Assembly: GCF_029436685.1 (NCBI RefSeq)
Contig: NZ_JAROCY010000010.1
Coordinates: 117,953 to 181,952, forward strand
Source: Novosphingobium cyanobacteriorum
Lineage (GTDB): Bacteria; Pseudomonadota; Alphaproteobacteria; Sphingomonadales; Sphingomonadaceae
Direction: 5' to 3'
Length of the DNA: 64,000 nt
Below are positions 26,122-35,722 of the stretch, piece after piece. The notes below the pieces were generated by a model. The model was given only the letters and a program-made list of their open reading frames with translations, was not told where the DNA came from and made no database searches. Positions within the stretch are counted from its first letter, which is position 1, and each line of letters opens with the position of its first letter. The translations under genes and the position numbers were made by a program.

Positions 26122-27248
26122 GCGGCGGGGGGCAGGCGCTGAGCCAGGCAGAGGCGTTTGCGCGCATCCGGCTGCTGCGCTCGCCCAACGTGGGGCCGGT
26201 CAGCTATGCCCAGCTGCTGCACCGCTTTGGCAGCGCAGAGGCTGCGCTGGAGGTGCTGCCCGATATCGTTTCGCGCGGTGGGGGCAAGTATCGCCCGGCC
26301 GACAAGGCCCGGATCGAGGACGAGATCGCCGCGGTGAAGCGGCTGGGGGCGCGGTATCTGTTCCATGACGGGGCGGATTATCCGGCGCTGCTGGCGCAGC
26401 TGGACAGCCCGCCGCCGATCCTGACGGTGCGCGGCGATACCGGGCTGTTCGCAAGGCCCTCCGTAGCGGTCGTGGGTGCGCGAAATGCCTCGGCGGGGGC
26501 GGTGAAGCTTTCACGCGAGTTCGCATTGGGCCTTGCCGAGATGGGCCACGCGGTCATTTCAGGGCTGGCCCGTGGCATAGATACCGCGGCGCACCGCGGC
26601 GCGCTGGCCGGTATGGCGCAGGGCGGTGGGACCATCGGCGTGATCGCCGGCGGGATCGACGTGGTTTATCCGCCGGAGAACGCGGAACTGCAGGACGAGG
26701 TGGCGCGGCGGGGCCTGCTGGTGGCGGAAATGCCACCGGGCACAGAGCCGCTTGCCCGCCATTTTCCCCACCGCAACCGCATCATCGCCGGGTTGGCGAC
26801 CGGGACCGTGGTGGTGGAGGCGGCGCCAAAGTCGGGCTCTCTCATCACAGCGCGGCTTGCCGGGGAAGCCGGGCGCGAGGTGATGGCGGTGCCGGGCTCG
26901 CCACTCGACAGCCGCTCGCACGGGTGCAACCAGCTGATCCGCGACGGGGCGATCCTGGTGCAGAATGCACAGGACGTGGCGGAGCTGCTGCAGGGATTCA
27001 CCGGCAGCCCGCGTTCGACCTTCCGCGAGGCGTTGGCGCCCGTCTACACTGCGGTTCCGGACGCCGAGTTAGAAAGCGATCCGGCCGACATTGCGGGCCT
27101 GCTGGGCACGGCGCCAGTCAGCATCGACGAGATCGTGCGCCAGAGCGGCGCCAGTGCGGGCGCAGTCCAGACGGCCTTGCTGGAGCTGGAACTGGCCGGG
27201 CGGCTTCAGCGCCATGCCGGCGGACGGGTGTCGCTGGTTCAGGGCTGA
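26118..27248 (+). CDS. dprA: DNA-processing protein DprA
   Basis: A 376-aa DprA with a N-terminal helical SAM-like region, the Rossmann-like domain (VAVVGARNASAGAVKLSREF, ISGLARGIDTAAHRGAL, IGVIAGGIDVVYPPEN, HFPHRNRIIAGLA, EAAPKSGSLITARLA) and a C-terminal winged-helix DML1-like domain (PVSIDEIVRQSGASAGAVQT). It loads RecA on incoming single-stranded DNA during transformation. The start at 26118 follows from the ATGA overlap with plsY. Confidence 0.95.
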   Translation: MSGGGQALSQAEAFARIRLLRSPNVGPVSYAQLLHRFGSAEAALEVLPDIVSRGGGKYRPADKARIEDEIAAVKRLGARYLFHDGADYPALLAQLDSPPPILTVRGDTGLFARPSVAVVGARNASAGAVKLSREFALGLAEMGHAVISGLARGIDTAAHRGALAGMAQGGGTIGVIAGGIDVVYPPENAELQDEVARRGLLVAEMPPGTEPLARHFPHRNRIIAGLATGTVVVEAAPKSGSLITARLAGEAGREVMAVPGSPLDSRSHGCNQLIRDGAILVQNAQDVAELLQGFTGSPRSTFREALAPVYTAVPDAELESDPADIAGLLGTAPVSIDEIVRQSGASAGAVQTALLELELAGRLQRHAGGRVSLVQG

Positions 27249-27344
27249 ACCGGCCGCAATCGTTACCCAGTATTTGACGCTTGCAATTGCCTGCCTGTCT
27301 TTCGTTAATGTGGTGAAAACCATGAAAAGGGGCGGGGATTGACC

Positions 27345-28349
27345 ATGCACGACAAGAGGCGTCAAGTCTTTGCTGCGGCACTGCTGATGTCGCTTTTTTC
27401 TGTTCCTACGCAAGTACTTGCAGGAGAGCCTGAGGCCATCAAGGTTTCCGGCAAGGAAGCGGTCAAGGGTGCGACGACGGTGGCCATCGGGGCCTTCAAC
27501 GTTGGCTTCATCTTCGAGTCGACCGACCAGACCAAGGCCACCGGCGGCCTGATGGGCGCATTCGGCGGCACGACCAAGGCGAAGTCTCAGCTTGTTGGCG
27601 TGACGCCAGAGATGATGCAGAAGATCGCCGATGCCGCCTATGCCGATTTCGTGGGCAAGCTGCAGGCGGCGGGGCTGACGGTGCAGGGGCCGGCAGCGGT
27701 GTTTGCCGCACCGGAACTGGCCAAGCCACATGGGCATCCTTCGCCGCTGGACATCAACATCCAGCTTGAAAAGAAGAGCACGGGCAAGGCGACCTATGTG
27801 AAGCCGTCTGCGCTGCCCACGCTGATCATGGTGGCAGGCGATTTCCAGGGAAGCGGCTTTTCGAGCATGGGGCTGGCCATGGAAGCGGGGCAGGCCGGCA
27901 TGGCGCTGTCGAACTATGCTCGCGCTTCGGGTTCACCGGTGATCGACGTGACCTACCTGATCGACTTTTCCGACCAGAAGCGCCCCGGCGCGTTCAGCTT
28001 TGGCGGGCTTGAGGTCAACGCCAACCTGTCGGTGGTGCCGGGCTATTCGCGGATGACGATCTTCGGCGCGAACGGCAAGACCACCACGGCCACGCTGCAG
28101 CAGGGCGTATCGGTGGATGGGGACTTCATCACCAAGGAAGATGCGACAAGTGGCGCCTCCAAGACGACGCAGGCGGCGGGCAATGTGGTGGGTGGCTTGC
28201 TGGCCGCCGGTGGCATGGGCGGATTGCGCCTTGGCAAGACGCGCAAGTTCGAATTCACCGCCAAGCCCGGCAATTACGAAGATGGCGCCACCAAGGCTGC
28301 GTCGCTTGCCAACGAACGGCTTGTCGCGCAGATTGCCGCATTGAAGTAG
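27345..28349 (+). CDS. Exported protein of unknown function
   Basis: A 334-aa protein with a signal peptide (RRQVFAAALLMSLFSVPTQVLAG). I do not recognise a family. The mature part is rich in Gly, Ala, Thr and Lys with alternating beta-type patterns (TTVAIGAFNVGFIFEST, VIDVTYLIDFS) and one glycine-rich hydrophobic stretch near residues 276-292 (VVGGLLAAGGMGGLRLG). The ATG at 27345 follows a GGCGGGG ribosome site; a TTG two codons earlier is less likely. A membrane protein gene follows after 20 nt, so they may form a unit. Confidence 0.75.
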   Translation: MHDKRRQVFAAALLMSLFSVPTQVLAGEPEAIKVSGKEAVKGATTVAIGAFNVGFIFESTDQTKATGGLMGAFGGTTKAKSQLVGVTPEMMQKIADAAYADFVGKLQAAGLTVQGPAAVFAAPELAKPHGHPSPLDINIQLEKKSTGKATYVKPSALPTLIMVAGDFQGSGFSSMGLAMEAGQAGMALSNYARASGSPVIDVTYLIDFSDQKRPGAFSFGGLEVNANLSVVPGYSRMTIFGANGKTTTATLQQGVSVDGDFITKEDATSGASKTTQAAGNVVGGLLAAGGMGGLRLGKTRKFEFTAKPGNYEDGATKAASLANERLVAQIAALK

Positions 28350-28369
28350 TCTAGAGTTCAGGGGGCGGA

Positions 28370-29047
28370 ATGGCGAGCACGGCCGGTTACACCACGGTGG
28401 GGCAGATCCTGTCGCAATGGACGGCGATCGTGGGGCGGAACATGGGGGTCTGCCTGCTGGCCGGCGGCTTCATCGCGATTCTGGGCACCGTGCTGGACCT
28501 TGCCATGGGCGAAGGCGGCAGCTCGCTTTTGTTGAGCATCGCAACCTTCTTCATCTCGTATCACTTTTCCGAACACATCCTGCAACAGGAAGGCTTGATG
28601 GCGCGGGGGGTGAGCAGCCGGCATTATGCATCTGCATTCGGTGCGGCGTTCCTGGGCACGCTGGGGATCGTTGCGGGCCTGATTGTCCTTGTCCTTCCCG
28701 GCCTTTATGTGGCCGCGCGGTGGTCGATGTCGAGCAGCCTGGTGATTGCCGAGGGGCTCACCACCACGCAGGCGCTGGGGCAATCGTGGCAGCGGACGGC
28801 CCAAGCTGCCTGGCAAGTTACCGGGGCAGCCTTCGTGGTCGGGCTTGGCATGCTGGCGCTTTTCGCGCTGGTCGGGCTCGTGGGAGGGCTTTCGGAAACT
28901 GGAACGTCCGAACAGATGGGGCTGGTCGGCACGGCCGTCGCCAACGCGGCCGGTGCCGGCATTCAGATCATGACGACGCTGTTCGCTGTAGCTGTCTACG
29001 CCTGCCTCGGCCAATCCACGGGAAACCTTGACGACGTGTTCGGCTGA
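28370..29047 (+). CDS. Polytopic membrane protein of unknown function
   Basis: A 225-aa protein with about five hydrophobic segments (for example MGVCLLAGGFIAILGTVL, FLGTLGIVAGLIVLVLPGLY, AFVVGLGMLALFALVGLVGG). The middle PGLYVAARWSMSSSLVIAEG stretch resembles the core of glycerophosphoryl diester phosphodiesterase membrane-domain/YciC-like proteins, but the match is only by eye. It follows the exported protein by 20 nt and is closed by a hairpin at 29066-29086. Confidence 0.75.
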   Translation: MASTAGYTTVGQILSQWTAIVGRNMGVCLLAGGFIAILGTVLDLAMGEGGSSLLLSIATFFISYHFSEHILQQEGLMARGVSSRHYASAFGAAFLGTLGIVAGLIVLVLPGLYVAARWSMSSSLVIAEGLTTTQALGQSWQRTAQAAWQVTGAAFVVGLGMLALFALVGLVGGLSETGTSEQMGLVGTAVANAAGAGIQIMTTLFAVAVYACLGQSTGNLDDVFG

Positions 29048-29065
29048 ACCGACTTTCCTCTCATC

Positions 29066-29086
29066 GGCGGCTTGACGCGAGCCGCC
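29066..29086 (+). terminator. Hairpin after the membrane-protein gene
   Basis: GGCGGCT (29066-29072) pairs with AGCCGCC (29080-29086) around TGACGCG. There is only a weak T-rich tail, so termination is possible rather than certain. Confidence 0.4.
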
Positions 29087-29140
29087 TTGCGTCCCCACCC
29101 TCGCGCGTACGTATACGCGTGAAGGTAATTGTTTCGGATC

Positions 29141-31744
29141 ATGCAGCTCGTCATCGTTGAATCTCCCGCCAAGGCCAAGACCATCGAGAAGTACCTCGGT
29201 CCCGGCTACAAGGTCCTCGCCAGCTATGGCCACATCCGCGACCTGCCGGTGAAGGACGGGTCCGTCCGTCCCGACGAGGACTTCGCGATGGACTGGGAGC
29301 TTTATGGCGACAAGCAATCGCGGGTGAAGGCCATCACCGACGCCGCAAAGGGGGCTGACCGCCTGATTCTGGCCACCGACCCCGATCGCGAGGGCGAGGC
29401 GATTTCCTGGCACGTGCGCGAACTGTTGGCCAAGCGGCGCTCACTGCCCAAGGAAGTGGAACGCGTCACCTTCAACGCCATCACCAAGGCGACGGTGACC
29501 GAGGCGATGAAGAAGCCGCGCGAGCTGGATCAGGACCTGATCGACGCTTATCTCGCCCGGCGCGCTCTGGACTACCTGTTCGGCTTCACCCTTTCGCCCG
29601 TGCTCTGGCGCAAGCTGCCGGGGGCGAAGTCTGCCGGCCGCGTGCAGTCGGTTGCGCTGCGTCTGATCGTGGAGCGCGAGCGCGAGATCGAGGCGTTCAA
29701 GGCGCAGGAATACTGGTCGGTGATCGCGCGACTGGAGCAGGGCGGCACCGAGTTCGCCGCGCGCCTGGTCAAGTTCGACGGGCAGAAGCTCGACAAGCTG
29801 ACGCTTGGCGACGAAGGCGCAGCGATGAAGGCCAAGGCCGTGGTCGAGGCCGGCACCTTCCGTGTCGAGGATGTCGAGACCCGGCCGACCCGCCGCAATC
29901 CCTATCCCCCGTTCACTACTTCGACGCTGCAGCAGGAAGCTGCACGCAAGCTTGGCTTCTCTGCCAGCCACACCATGCGCGTGGCGCAGACGCTTTATGA
30001 AGCGGGCGCGATCACCTATATGCGTACCGACGGCGTGCAGATGGACCCCAGCGCCATCAGCGCGGCGCGCAAGGCGATCTCGGACCGATATGACGGACAC
30101 TATCTGCCGGAAAAACCGCGTCATTACGAGACCAAGGCCAAGAATGCGCAGGAAGCGCATGAAGCGATCCGCCCCACCGACTTTTCCAAGGACCGCTATG
30201 GCGTGGGCGACGAGGCCCGGCTCTATGACCTGATCTACAAGCGCGCGATGGCGAGCCAGATGGCATCCGCCAATATCGAGCGCACGACCGTGACCCTGCG
30301 CGACGGCACCGGCAAACACGAACTTCGTGCGACGGGACAGGTCGTGAAGTTCCCCGGCTTCCTGGCCGTGTATGAAGAAGGGCGCGACCAGAAGGCCGAG
30401 GGCGAGGACGACGAAAGCGGCCTGCTGCCCGCGATGACCAATGGAGACACACCGGCGAAGCGCGGCGTGGACGCCACCCAGCACTTTACCCAGCCGCCAC
30501 CGCGCTATTCGGAAGCGAGCCTGGTCAAGCGGCTTGAGGAGCTCGGCATCGGTCGCCCATCGACCTACGCCGCCACGCTGCAGGTGCTGAAGGACCGAAA
30601 CTACGTCAGAACCGAAAAAAACCGTTTCTTCGCAGAGGAAAGCGGGCGGTTGTTGACAGCGTTTCTCGAACGATTCTTTGACCGCTATGTCGCCTATGAA
30701 TTCACTGCCGGGATGGAGGACGAGCTGGACGACGTGTCCGGCGGCCGCGCCGCCTGGAAAGCGGTGCTCGCCGCGTTCTGGAAGGACTTCAAGCCCAAGT
30801 CCGATGAGGTGATGGAAAAGAAGCCGAGCGAGGTGACCGCCGAACTCGACACCTTCCTGTCCGACTACCTCTTCCCGCAGAAGGCCGAGGGCGGCGATCC
30901 GCGCCTGTGCCCCAAGTGCGGCGAGGGGCGGTTGGCCCTTCGCGGTGGCAAGTATGGTGCGTTCGTCGCCTGCTCGAACTATCCCGAGTGCAAGTTCACC
31001 CGCAAGTTCGCGCAGCCGGGCGGCGAAGGCGATGGCGGTGAGGGCGAGGAGAGCGGCCTTGGCAAGGACCCGGTGACGGGCCTTGAGGTGATGCGCCGCA
31101 CCGGGCGCTTTGGCCCCTATATCCAGCTGGGCGAGGGCAAGGAGGCCAAGCGTGCCTCGATCCCCAAGGACATCCCGGAGCTGGACCTGGAATGGGCGCT
31201 GAAGCTGCTGAACCTGCCGCGCGAAATCGGCATGCACCCGGAGAGCGGCAAGCCCATCGTCGCCTCGATCGGGCGCTATGGGCCGTACCTGTCGCACGAC
31301 GGCAAGTATGCCCGGCTCAAGGCGACATCCGAGGTATTCGAAACCGGCATGAACGCGGCGGTGGTCAAGCTGGCCGAAGCGGCTTCCGGAGCAGGCGCGA
31401 GGGGTAACAGGCAGGCTGCGGAACCGCTCAAGACGTTCGGCCCGCACCCGACTTCGGGCGGTGAGATGAAGCTGATGGCGGGCCGCTATGGCCCCTATGT
31501 GACCGACGGCACCACCAACGCCACCCTGCCGCGTGACAAGAAGCCCGAGGAACTGACGGCGGAGCAGGCCGTGGTCCTGATCGATGAGCGCGCCGCCAAG
31601 GCCCCGGCCAAGGGCAAAAAGAAGGCGACTGCAAAGAAGGCTCCGGCCAAGAAGGCCCCGACCGCCACGGATGGGGCCAAGAAGCCGGCAGCGAAGAAGG
31701 CTGCACCCAGGAAGAAGGCCACCAAGGCGGAGTCGGGCGAATGA
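29141..31744 (+). CDS. topA: DNA topoisomerase I
   Basis: An 867-aa type IA topoisomerase. TOPRIM at the N-terminus (VIVESPAKAKTIEKYLG, ATDPDREGEAISWH), catalytic region AGAITYMRTDG with the active Tyr, then a zinc ribbon (CPKCGEGRL, CSNYPEC) and repeated C-terminal domains (GRFGPYIQLGEG, GRYGPYLSHDGKYA, GRYGPYVTDGT). The last about 60 residues are a Lys/Ala/Pro-rich basic tail as in other Alphaproteobacteria. It relaxes negative supercoils. ATG at 29141 was preferred to an upstream TTG. Confidence 0.97.
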   Translation: MQLVIVESPAKAKTIEKYLGPGYKVLASYGHIRDLPVKDGSVRPDEDFAMDWELYGDKQSRVKAITDAAKGADRLILATDPDREGEAISWHVRELLAKRRSLPKEVERVTFNAITKATVTEAMKKPRELDQDLIDAYLARRALDYLFGFTLSPVLWRKLPGAKSAGRVQSVALRLIVEREREIEAFKAQEYWSVIARLEQGGTEFAARLVKFDGQKLDKLTLGDEGAAMKAKAVVEAGTFRVEDVETRPTRRNPYPPFTTSTLQQEAARKLGFSASHTMRVAQTLYEAGAITYMRTDGVQMDPSAISAARKAISDRYDGHYLPEKPRHYETKAKNAQEAHEAIRPTDFSKDRYGVGDEARLYDLIYKRAMASQMASANIERTTVTLRDGTGKHELRATGQVVKFPGFLAVYEEGRDQKAEGEDDESGLLPAMTNGDTPAKRGVDATQHFTQPPPRYSEASLVKRLEELGIGRPSTYAATLQVLKDRNYVRTEKNRFFAEESGRLLTAFLERFFDRYVAYEFTAGMEDELDDVSGGRAAWKAVLAAFWKDFKPKSDEVMEKKPSEVTAELDTFLSDYLFPQKAEGGDPRLCPKCGEGRLALRGGKYGAFVACSNYPECKFTRKFAQPGGEGDGGEGEESGLGKDPVTGLEVMRRTGRFGPYIQLGEGKEAKRASIPKDIPELDLEWALKLLNLPREIGMHPESGKPIVASIGRYGPYLSHDGKYARLKATSEVFETGMNAAVVKLAEAASGAGARGNRQAAEPLKTFGPHPTSGGEMKLMAGRYGPYVTDGTTNATLPRDKKPEELTAEQAVVLIDERAAKAPAKGKKKATAKKAPAKKAPTATDGAKKPAAKKAAPRKKATKAESGE

Positions 31745-31920
31745 GCGAGAAGGTTGCCCGCCACCGCCAGCCGTGGAAGCCGGACGAACTGCAGAAACTG
31801 CGCAGCCTCGCCTCCAAGGGCAAGGGTCTGAAGGAAATCGCCAAATCCCTGAACCGCACCGAGGAATCGACCAAGGATGCGGCGAAGGAGCACGGCATGA
31901 CCATCGCCAAGCTGCGCTGA
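31741..31920 (+). CDS. 59-aa helical protein translationally coupled to topA
   Basis: A small gene whose ATG overlaps the topA stop (ATGA). The product is very basic and helical: PWKPDELQKLRSLASKGKG, then LKEIAKSLNRTEESTKDAA. This pattern, a Trp followed by two or three short helices, looks like a SANT/Myb-type or simple helix-turn-helix DNA-binding unit. It probably shares the topA transcript. A DNA-binding or chromosome-associated role is inference. Confidence 0.75.
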   Translation: MSEKVARHRQPWKPDELQKLRSLASKGKGLKEIAKSLNRTEESTKDAAKEHGMTIAKLR

Positions 31921-32049
31921 AAGGATGCGCATCCCCGCTTGCGGCGCACTGTTCGTCGCAAGCGGGGGGAACGGCGCGGCCTGCCCTCCATTCCTTTCGC
32001 GACCGCCTGGCGGGAGGATGGGTGTCGGCTCCACATCAGGAGCAGACCA

Positions 32050-32472
32050 ATGCTACTTCGAAAACTCGTTGCCCCGGCCGTCTCGCTGGCCACGCTGACC
32101 ATTCCGGCCATCGCCACGGCACAGGGCGCGGCAGAGGAAATCACCGTGACCGGCCGCTATGGCAAGGTGCCCGACAGCGTGCAGTCGCTGTCACAGGCGG
32201 TCAGTTACGCCGATCTCGACCTCAGCACCAAGGCCGGCAAGGATGAACTGCGCCGCCGCGTTTCGCTGACCGCACGCTTCCTGTGCGAGAAGATGGGCGA
32301 GACCGACACGACCGATCCGGTGGCGCCCTCGTGTCGCGATGCTGCCGTCAGCGACGCGATGCAGCGCATCGGCACCATTGAGGGCAGCTTCGCGCCGCGC
32401 GGCACCACGTGGGTGCATCCGCCTGCCTGGGTGCCGCCCTATCCGGCCGACTGGACCACGCGCTACCCCTGA
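32050..32472 (+). CDS. UrcA family protein
   Basis: A 140-aa exported protein. The signal peptide LLRKLVAPAVSLATLTIPAIATAQG precedes the UrcA domain: VSYADLDLSTKAGKDELRRR, then two Cys (FLCEKMG and PSCRDAAV) that probably form a disulfide. UrcA proteins are small secreted proteins common in Sphingomonadales and Caulobacterales, without known function. The ATG at 32050 opens on the signal peptide. The 3' end overlaps the convergent membrane glycosyltransferase gene by 10 nt. Confidence 0.85.
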   Translation: MLLRKLVAPAVSLATLTIPAIATAQGAAEEITVTGRYGKVPDSVQSLSQAVSYADLDLSTKAGKDELRRRVSLTARFLCEKMGETDTTDPVAPSCRDAAVSDAMQRIGTIEGSFAPRGTTWVHPPAWVPPYPADWTTRYP

Positions 32473-34034
32473 ACGGCGCTTGTCGGAATGGCTGCGCCCG
32501 TATCCTGCGGGCGCAGCTTCGGTCGCCACAGGCCATAGCTGCGCTCGCCCACCTGCACGCTGGCGTAATGCTCGTAGTCCCGAAGAAGGAAATCCATCAG
32601 CACCGCGCGGCTGACATGGTTGGGCAGGTAGATCTTCTTCCACTCGGCCACCTGCACCACGTCCGGCCGGGAAAGCATGATCCGCGCGACTTCCACATTG
32701 GGATCGGCCCCGATAGCCGTCGCCTCGGTATAGGTGGTCAGGTGATTGGGAAAAGCGAAGCGCGTTGGGACGCAGGCCCCCACGGCCTGATAGAACGCCG
32801 GTTCGCCATCGAACTGGAAATAGCAGCCGCCATGGATCTCCGATCGCACCGTGGAGGCAAGATGGCTGACCTGCTGCCCGTTGCCGTGCCGATGGACCTG
32901 ATAGACCATCACCACCAGCCCCGCGACCGCCCCGAAGCCCAGCAGCAGGCGGCCATACCACCGCTCTCCCGGCTTGGTCCGGGCGAGGGCGGGCGCTGCC
33001 AGCACCGACAGGGGCGCAAGCGTCGGCGCGACATAGTGATCGTACCATGTGCCGAACACAAGGAAGCCCAGCACCGCCGCCGCCGCCCATAGGCGCAGCG
33101 CGCGCAGGGCTACCGGGTGCGCCCGTGGCATCGGCATGCGCCTTGGAGCTAGCAGGATCGCGAGGATGAAGGGTGAAAGCGCCAGCGTTTCCTTGAACAC
33201 GCGGAACCCGGCGACGGGCCCTTCCGGCCCACGCTGGAACACCGAGACGAAGTTCGCCTGAATGAAGGCTTCGCCATGCCCTGCCGCGGCATAGGCGCCG
33301 AGGGCCAGCGCCATCGGCAGGATGGCGATCCCCGCCCATACCGCACATGCCATGGCGAAGCGCCACCCGCGCCAGCCATCGGCCCAACCCCGCGCCAGCA
33401 GCATCAGGCCCAAGGCCATGCCCTCGAACACCACGCAGGTCTTGATCTGCATGGCGATGCCGACCAGCGCCATCGCCTGCACGCCGCGCGCCAGCAGGTC
33501 CGGCGCGTTGGGTCGCTTCCAGGCCTCCATCACGGTCAGCGCCGCGAGCGCTACCGGCAGGTTGTAGAACACCGGCCCCTGGCCCAGCGCGCAGTTGAAG
33601 ACAGGCATGTAGAGGACATAGGCTGCACCGGCGAGCCATGTGGCGCGGGGCGGTGCGATCTCCTTCGCCATGCGCTCCACCACCAGCGCCGTCAGCGCGG
33701 TGAAGACGATCCCGGCAAGCTGGTAGGCGACCAGCCCGCCGCCCGGGGCCATCACAAACAGGCGATAGAGCGCAAACAGGCCGATCGGCTTGCGGTCCCA
33801 CACCCCGACATAGGGCAGGGCGCCTTGCTGCCAGCGTTGGGCCGCATAGAGGTAGAACTCCTCATCCACATGGACGACGGGATTGCCGATCAGGAACGCG
33901 CGGAAGGACAGCGCGAGGAAGAGATAGGCGGCCAGCGAAAGCCAGCCCTGCGCAATGCCACCGTGCCGCCCCCGCCAGACCTCCACCAGCGCACGGCGGG
34001 GGGCCTGCAGGGTCGCACTCGCAATTCCGGGCAT
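32463..34034 (-). CDS. GT39-like polytopic membrane glycosyltransferase
   Basis: A 523-aa protein with about ten membrane segments after a cytoplasmic N-terminus. The first external loop holds NPVVHVDEEFYLYAAQRWQQG and YVGVWDRKPIGLF, the acidic and basic motifs typical of dolichyl-phosphate-mannose/undecaprenyl-phosphate sugar transferases (GT39/GT83, ArnT-like). The C-terminal 130 residues are soluble. Acceptor and sugar are unknown and no polysaccharide cluster is nearby. Confidence 0.75.
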   Translation of the reverse strand: MPGIASATLQAPRRALVEVWRGRHGGIAQGWLSLAAYLFLALSFRAFLIGNPVVHVDEEFYLYAAQRWQQGALPYVGVWDRKPIGLFALYRLFVMAPGGGLVAYQLAGIVFTALTALVVERMAKEIAPPRATWLAGAAYVLYMPVFNCALGQGPVFYNLPVALAALTVMEAWKRPNAPDLLARGVQAMALVGIAMQIKTCVVFEGMALGLMLLARGWADGWRGWRFAMACAVWAGIAILPMALALGAYAAAGHGEAFIQANFVSVFQRGPEGPVAGFRVFKETLALSPFILAILLAPRRMPMPRAHPVALRALRLWAAAAVLGFLVFGTWYDHYVAPTLAPLSVLAAPALARTKPGERWYGRLLLGFGAVAGLVVMVYQVHRHGNGQQVSHLASTVRSEIHGGCYFQFDGEPAFYQAVGACVPTRFAFPNHLTTYTEATAIGADPNVEVARIMLSRPDVVQVAEWKKIYLPNHVSRAVLMDFLLRDYEHYASVQVGERSYGLWRPKLRPQDTGAAIPTSAVQG

Positions 34035-34155
34035 TCACGCACTCCGCGTCTGTCACTGTGCAAGTGCAAACGCGGCTGTCGTGTTTATCCTTCGGCAATA
34101 ATGGGTTGGTGTCCCGAAAAGAGCTCGCGCCGTCGCATAAACCGGTGCGACGGGA

Positions 34156-35049
34156 TCATTTTACCCAGTCGAGGCCGATCTCTTCGTAGATTTCCCGGCT
34201 TTCCGCCCAGTTTTCTTCCACCTTCACGTGCAGGAACAGGTGGACCTTCACGCCGAGCAGCTCGGCCAGCTCCTTGCGCGCGGCCTCGCCGATTGATTTC
34301 AGCTTCGATCCGCCCTTGCCCAGCACGATGCCGCGCTGGCTGTCACGCGCGATCACGATCTGCTGGTGGATCTCCACCGACCCATCCTTGCGGTGGGTAT
34401 AGCTCTCGGGCCGCACCGCGCTGTCATAGGGCAGTTCGTCGTGCAACTGGCGGTAGATCTGCTCGCGAGTGATCTCGGCGGCTAGCAGGCGTTCCGAGGC
34501 ATCGGAAACCTGATCCTCGGGATAGTGCCAGGCACCTTCCGGCATCAGTTCTGCAAGGCGTGTCTTCAGTTCGGCCACGCCGTCGTTGGTCAGAGCGGAA
34601 ACGAAGAACACCTCGTCGAAGTTGCCGGCGGGGGAAAGCTCCTCGGCCATCACCAGCAGCGGTTCCTTGGGCGTGGCGTCCACCTTGTTGAGCACCAAGA
34701 TCTTGCGCTCGGGCCGGTCCTTCAGGCTCTCCAGAATGGGCTCGAGATAGTCGCGTTTCTTCTTGCGCGAATCCACCACCAGCAGGATGGCGTCGGCTTC
34801 CGATGCGCCTTCCCACACGGCGTTGACCATCGCCCGGTCGAGCCGGCGCTTGGGCTCGAACAGGCCGGGCGTGTCGGCCAGGATGATCTGCACCTCATCC
34901 TGCAGGGCAATGCCCATCAGCCGCGCGCGCGTGGTCTGCGCCTTGGCTGATACGATCGCCACCTTCTGGCCGACGAGCGCGTTGACGAGGGTGGACTTGC
35001 CCGCATTCGGGGCGCCGATAACGGCGACGAGGCCGCATTTCTGTGTCAT
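34156..35049 (-). CDS. era: GTPase Era
   Basis: A 297-aa GTPase with G1 GAPNAGKST, G2 region TTRARLMG, G3 DTPGLFEPKRRL, G4 LNKVD and a C-terminal KH domain (GIVLGKGGSKLKSIGEAARK). Era binds 16S rRNA and aids 30S assembly. It overlaps rnc by ATGA, in the conserved order lepB-rnc-era. Confidence 0.97.
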   Translation of the reverse strand: MTQKCGLVAVIGAPNAGKSTLVNALVGQKVAIVSAKAQTTRARLMGIALQDEVQIILADTPGLFEPKRRLDRAMVNAVWEGASEADAILLVVDSRKKKRDYLEPILESLKDRPERKILVLNKVDATPKEPLLVMAEELSPAGNFDEVFFVSALTNDGVAELKTRLAELMPEGAWHYPEDQVSDASERLLAAEITREQIYRQLHDELPYDSAVRPESYTHRKDGSVEIHQQIVIARDSQRGIVLGKGGSKLKSIGEAARKELAELLGVKVHLFLHVKVEENWAESREIYEEIGLDWVK

Positions 35050-35714
35050 GCAAACTTCTTCATGAAATCGCGGGCGGCGTTGGTCTCCGCCTCCTGCTTG
35101 GATGATCCGCGTGCTTCGGCTTCACCGACGCCCTTCACGGAAACGGAAACGGTGAACGTGGCCGCGTGGTCGGGCCCTTCGCGCGAAACGATGGCATAGA
35201 CCGGCGGCTTGCGCCGGTTGCCCGCCGCCCATTCCTGCAGCGCGGCCTTGGGATGCTTGCGTTGCCCGGTGCCGCCCTCCATGGGCCGCGCCCAGGCCTT
35301 GCGAACGAAGGCGCGGGCCGCCTCGAACCCGCGTTCAAGGAACAGCGCACCGATCAGTGCCTCCATCACGTCGCCCAGGATGTTGTCGCTGTCGGCGCCG
35401 CCATCATCGCGCGCCTGCTTGCCCAGCCGCATGTATGGCTGCACGCCCAGTGCGCGGGCGACATCGGCGCAGGTTTCGCGCGCGACCAACGCGTTGAGCC
35501 GCTGCGAGAGCTTGCCCTCGGCGCCTTCGCTGCGTTCATAAAGCCAGTCGGCGATCACCAGCCCCAGAACCCGGTCACCCAGGAATTCCAGCCGCTGGTA
35601 ATCGCGCGTCTCGCCCATCGATCCGTGGGTCAGCGCGTCGTTCCACATGTCGGGCCGCTGCGGCGCGGCCCCGGTCAGCGCGGTCAGGAACCCTGCCGCA
35701 TCGTCGCTCAGCAC
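35046..35714 (-). CDS. rnc: Ribonuclease III
   Basis: A 222-aa RNase III from GTG at 35714: catalytic domain with DYQRLEFLGDRVLGLVIADW (signature), DNILGDVMEALIGALFLERG (metal site), then a C-terminal dsRBD (HPKAALQEWAAGN to GSSKQEAETNAARDFMKKF). It cleaves double-stranded RNA in rRNA maturation. The GTG lies 8 nt after the lepB stop and gives the usual family length; the frame stays open to 35810 but upstream codons are not part of the domain. Confidence 0.93.
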   Translation of the reverse strand: MLSDDAAGFLTALTGAAPQRPDMWNDALTHGSMGETRDYQRLEFLGDRVLGLVIADWLYERSEGAEGKLSQRLNALVARETCADVARALGVQPYMRLGKQARDDGGADSDNILGDVMEALIGALFLERGFEAARAFVRKAWARPMEGGTGQRKHPKAALQEWAAGNRRKPPVYAIVSREGPDHAATFTVSVSVKGVGEAEARGSSKQEAETNAARDFMKKFA

Positions 35715-35722
35715 GGGACCGC

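Noticed and set aside
29104..29120. Alternating CGCGTACGTATACGCG stretch before topA
   Set aside because: It is not a true inverted repeat (the centre does not match) and no function is apparent.
29441..31447. A 668-codon open frame antisense to topA
   Set aside because: High-GC genes leave long open frames on the opposite strand. Its product has no domain and topA is certain.
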